Shown here: positions 63,601 to 64,000 of the stretch, piece after piece
Numbering within the stretch: position 1 is the first letter of the stretch
Layout: each line of letters starts with the position of its first letter
Assembly: GCF_013032445.1 (NCBI RefSeq)
Contig: NZ_WQCA01000004.1
Span: 310,001-374,000 of the forward strand
From: Ruegeria arenilitoris
GTDB lineage: Bacteria > Pseudomonadota > Alphaproteobacteria > Rhodobacterales > Rhodobacteraceae
DNA: 64,000 nucleotides
Reading direction: 5' to 3'
Translations under genes and position numbers: made by a program
The notes under the pieces: model-generated
The model's database searches: none
Seen by the model: only the letters and a program-made list of their open reading frames with translations
What the model was told of the DNA's origin: nothing

Positions 63601-64000
63601 CCGTCCGGATGCGTCAGGTCCTGAGAATTCGCAGGTGTGAACTCATCGCTGGTGACAATATACATCTTCCAGGGGCTTGGGTCGTTTTCGTCAATTGGTT
63701 CATACCCGAATGACAACCCTCCGCCCTGGTGGCAGCAGGAACTGGTAACGTCGTTCTCTTGCCACATAACGGTTTCAGTGGACAGGTCACCGCGGCTGCT
63801 TGCTCCGCCACCGTTTTCAATATGCTGGAACCGCGAGACAGTAGTCTTGCCTTCACCATCCTCAAGCATAGTGTAGTAGAAATACACGTAGCCGTTCGTC
63901 TCGAACTCGGGATCGACTTCGACAGCCAATAGCCCACGTTCTTCATTGTTGAGCGTCTGACTTGTCAGGTCGAGATAGGTCTCGATTGTCCCGCCGGGCT
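57606..64000 (-). CDS. Giant modular extracellular protein, 3' part (sugar-dehydrogenase-like propeller, LamG, Calx-beta, cadherin-like); cut by window edge
   Basis: The frame is open to the right edge; 2130 residues of a longer protein are present, numbered here from the edge. About 1-375 resembles the glucose/sorbosone dehydrogenase (PQQ-type) propeller, beginning in GLLAVEVDPEF with EDIHIAVAGADFAWG later; CCHQGG is an odd double cysteine. About 390-475 is a PKD domain (SYLWSFGDGD). LamG-like concanavalin folds lie near 665-850, 1000-1185, 1570-1750 and 1950-2130; a Calx-beta domain near 885-995; cadherin-like or VCBS-type repeats near 1195-1570 and 1750-1940 (NEDTPISVDVVANET and similar). 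No RTX repeats or membrane anchor are visible at the C-terminus. It is probably secreted, and may bind or oxidise sugars in polysaccharide. The N-terminus, secretion signal and full length are outside the window. Confidence 0.88.
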   Translation of the reverse strand, partial: PGGTIETYLDLTSQTLNNEERGLLAVEVDPEFETNGYVYFYYTMLEDGEGKTTVSRFQHIENGGGASSRGDLSTETVMWQENDVTSSCCHQGGGLSFGYEPIDENDPSPWKMYIVTSDEFTPANSQDLTHPDGKVHRVNKTDGSIPTDNPYYDPVAAAAYTPEIDASSAISTSVENLAIDSEGVLTTIHSHGLRNGWRSSYDQESNTLFIGEVGGNNNNTSDEDIHIAVAGADFAWGPNDYPGFDGEGFLPDANDPGNPIHSYPHLNGPGQGDGTQNGGASVTGGVVYRGDEFPDEYVGAYFYGDWVRNWIRYLEIDYSGERPVLVEDHFFKNATGQVLAFEEGPDGALYYITTFQTGNVFTFEGTVNRISFEGGNGAPEGTGIVLDPGEDSNPTAPYEVTFEADVTDPDGDALSYLWSFGDGDDLDGDGIGDTAISTEQNPTYTYNELGQYVVELVVTDAQGAATVFDSRVITVGNAPTPEIQLPLDGGTYRAGQTITLEGLANDIEDGLIDSNDQLIWSTTYQLGDIQRPGPIDGTADQVGGVSFVTPDSGNLESFLNGITVFLTATDDDGLSTTTQVSLTPETAELSFDAPVQNYTFLFDTRPEVGDFTFDSVINFNHTVEAQETYTSDGFEFTFIGWEDGETSRIRSITTPEAGQSFRPLYEVTGTVGQALALNGTDHVDIPQLVLGESGADFTIETWVKFTDPTIDNIDGLAGSGSFGQPGANDINFFNGQIRIYSNDWPDGNDPIVANSTSQPDVWTHYAIVREGGELKIYIDGVLDQTVATTWSGPFTIDHIGGTVQAGGLQGEMDEWRAWSVARTEAEILANKDDPLSGPQTGLERYYAFDGDLSDTTGNSSPATLPAAGSLVTSTAPIGSGIDPDETNLSIIDADVDEGDNGTTELVFTVLRQGDLSGESTAQYDTGDATAIAGSDYEAATGTVTFAAGETQKEVRITVSSDTVFEPNETLSVTLSNPTGAVLNRAIATGTILNDDANPGNTSVVYELDNGENGFNGDFDGSSGAPQIIGATPLGSLTNGGLEVVATFDDLDGNQGIVSADASFFGTGGHINLRSLGDDLELRAQNGSGTTGESFTILAEDILTDGQPTHILVSFGEDGLTLYVNGVDVGSDPSTVSPSGNTEQLVLGGNNFASTPGDTDNLREPFNGTIERFALYDGQPDDADAQALSDAALNPIVTVANDDLATTNEDTPISVDVVANETADNAGAITLVSATDGANGTTSIVDGEVVYTPNADFKGADSFTYVISTPEGGEATATVNVTIDPVNDNPVAVDDDATVISTAAETPIDVLANDSDVDGDSLIVTGVTNGTNGGIVTLVDGTVVYNPNGLGVGATDTFQYTIDDQNGGVPQMATVTVTVLAEPNADPVAVADDVVTSEDTPLNFQPGANDTDANGDIVVASSIFSQPTNGTAVVEADGTVTYTPNVNFNGIDSFEVTVTDGLGGFDTEVVNVTVNPENDPPQANDDAATTSEGNAVAIDVLVNDGDVDGDLLVVQSVGSASNGTVVDNGNGTVTYTPNIGFAGEDTFEYTVFDGTTTSTAEVTVTVNSFPVPIVDKAAQVLFDGTNGSVIELPHDPIYALSEGTISFAFNVADTSGAQGLFAKDASGFAGGGNHFAVYLNGPELNIRYQDEEASETLTIPGIVAGQTYDLAMTFGPEGGRVYLNGTLVASAALVMDWTNNVEFIQWGGRGWASDSGAAGFDAPFEGNIEDRKVFNVALNDEQVAELYNAGSGNNAPIAVDDVLVVDEDGSAIIAPGTNDTDVDGDTITATGIASGAANGLAEVNPDGTVTYTPNLDFFGEDSFDIIVSDGNGGTAQSSVDVTVNPLDDDPVASDDDAATQQNEAVVIAVQDNDIDVDGDALTVTLDPTSEPSNGVASVNADGTITYTPNTGFIGLDSFDYVLSDGDGATSTATVTVNVTEEAPDPVPFFARPGVTSFDGSTSAVENVAHGPEFEVPKGTIAFSFVDSDPNVRQGLVVKDASGFTGGGNHLAAYVDDGDLIVRFQDDANSEEFVFNNLVAEQEYEVALVFGNGVELWVDGVLIDSNSGFTTDWTLNQQVMQIGGLGWASASGDDAFTNPFSGEIADLEIYSERLDQDRIISLANQSSFDPIA

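Overview
The window looks like chromosomal DNA of a marine alphaproteobacterium of the Roseobacter group (Rhodobacteraceae; Ruegeria-like). This is inferred from gene content: a TMAO demethylase with its own betaine-type ABC importer, a TRAP-linked lactate locus, many ABC and TRAP solute importers, an IalB-family protein, a DUF1289 protein and Irr-type iron-control boxes. No rRNA, tRNA, CRISPR array or intact insertion sequence was recognised.

Left part (1-21.9 kb) is dense metabolic DNA. It holds the 5' half of a periplasmic fatty acid cis/trans isomerase cut by the window edge, a cysteine-synthase-type PLP enzyme, a PNPOx/FNR/ferredoxin fusion, a GST divergent from a LysR regulator, and a cupin protein. 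A TMAO module follows: permease, ATPase, binding protein and demethylase on the minus strand, with a divergent LacI regulator and paired operators. Next is a lactate module: a GntR regulator divergent from a TRAP binding protein, a fused DctQM permease, L-lactate dehydrogenase and D-lactate dehydrogenase.

Middle part (21.4-35.2 kb) is dominated by one 4443-residue autotransporter of 13.3 kb with about 53 tandem glycine-rich repeats of roughly 67 residues. A small secreted IalB-family gene starts 18 bases after its stop codon.

Right part (35.2-64 kb) is more accessory. Decayed transposase remnants lie at about 35.7, 42.45, 43.65 and 57.1 kb. Between and beside them are a class-III aminotransferase with an unusual residue at the cofactor-binding aspartate, a DUF1289 protein, dps, an unknown protein, a large RCC1/RTX protein, bacterioferritin, a CPA1 antiporter with a cyclic-nucleotide-binding-like domain, and a sulfatase. 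dps and bfr both carry iron-control (ICE/Irr) boxes. A peptide-import operon with an aminopeptidase P gene at its end follows, headed by an XRE-cupin regulator. The window closes with a second giant protein (at least 2130 residues: sugar-dehydrogenase-like propeller, PKD, LamG, Calx-beta and cadherin-like modules), cut by the right edge.

Three very large extracellular or surface proteins in one 43 kb stretch, set among small-molecule importers (TMAO, lactate, peptides), suggest a free-living or surface-associated marine heterotroph. The least explained unit is the giant autotransporter with its coupled IalB-family partner.
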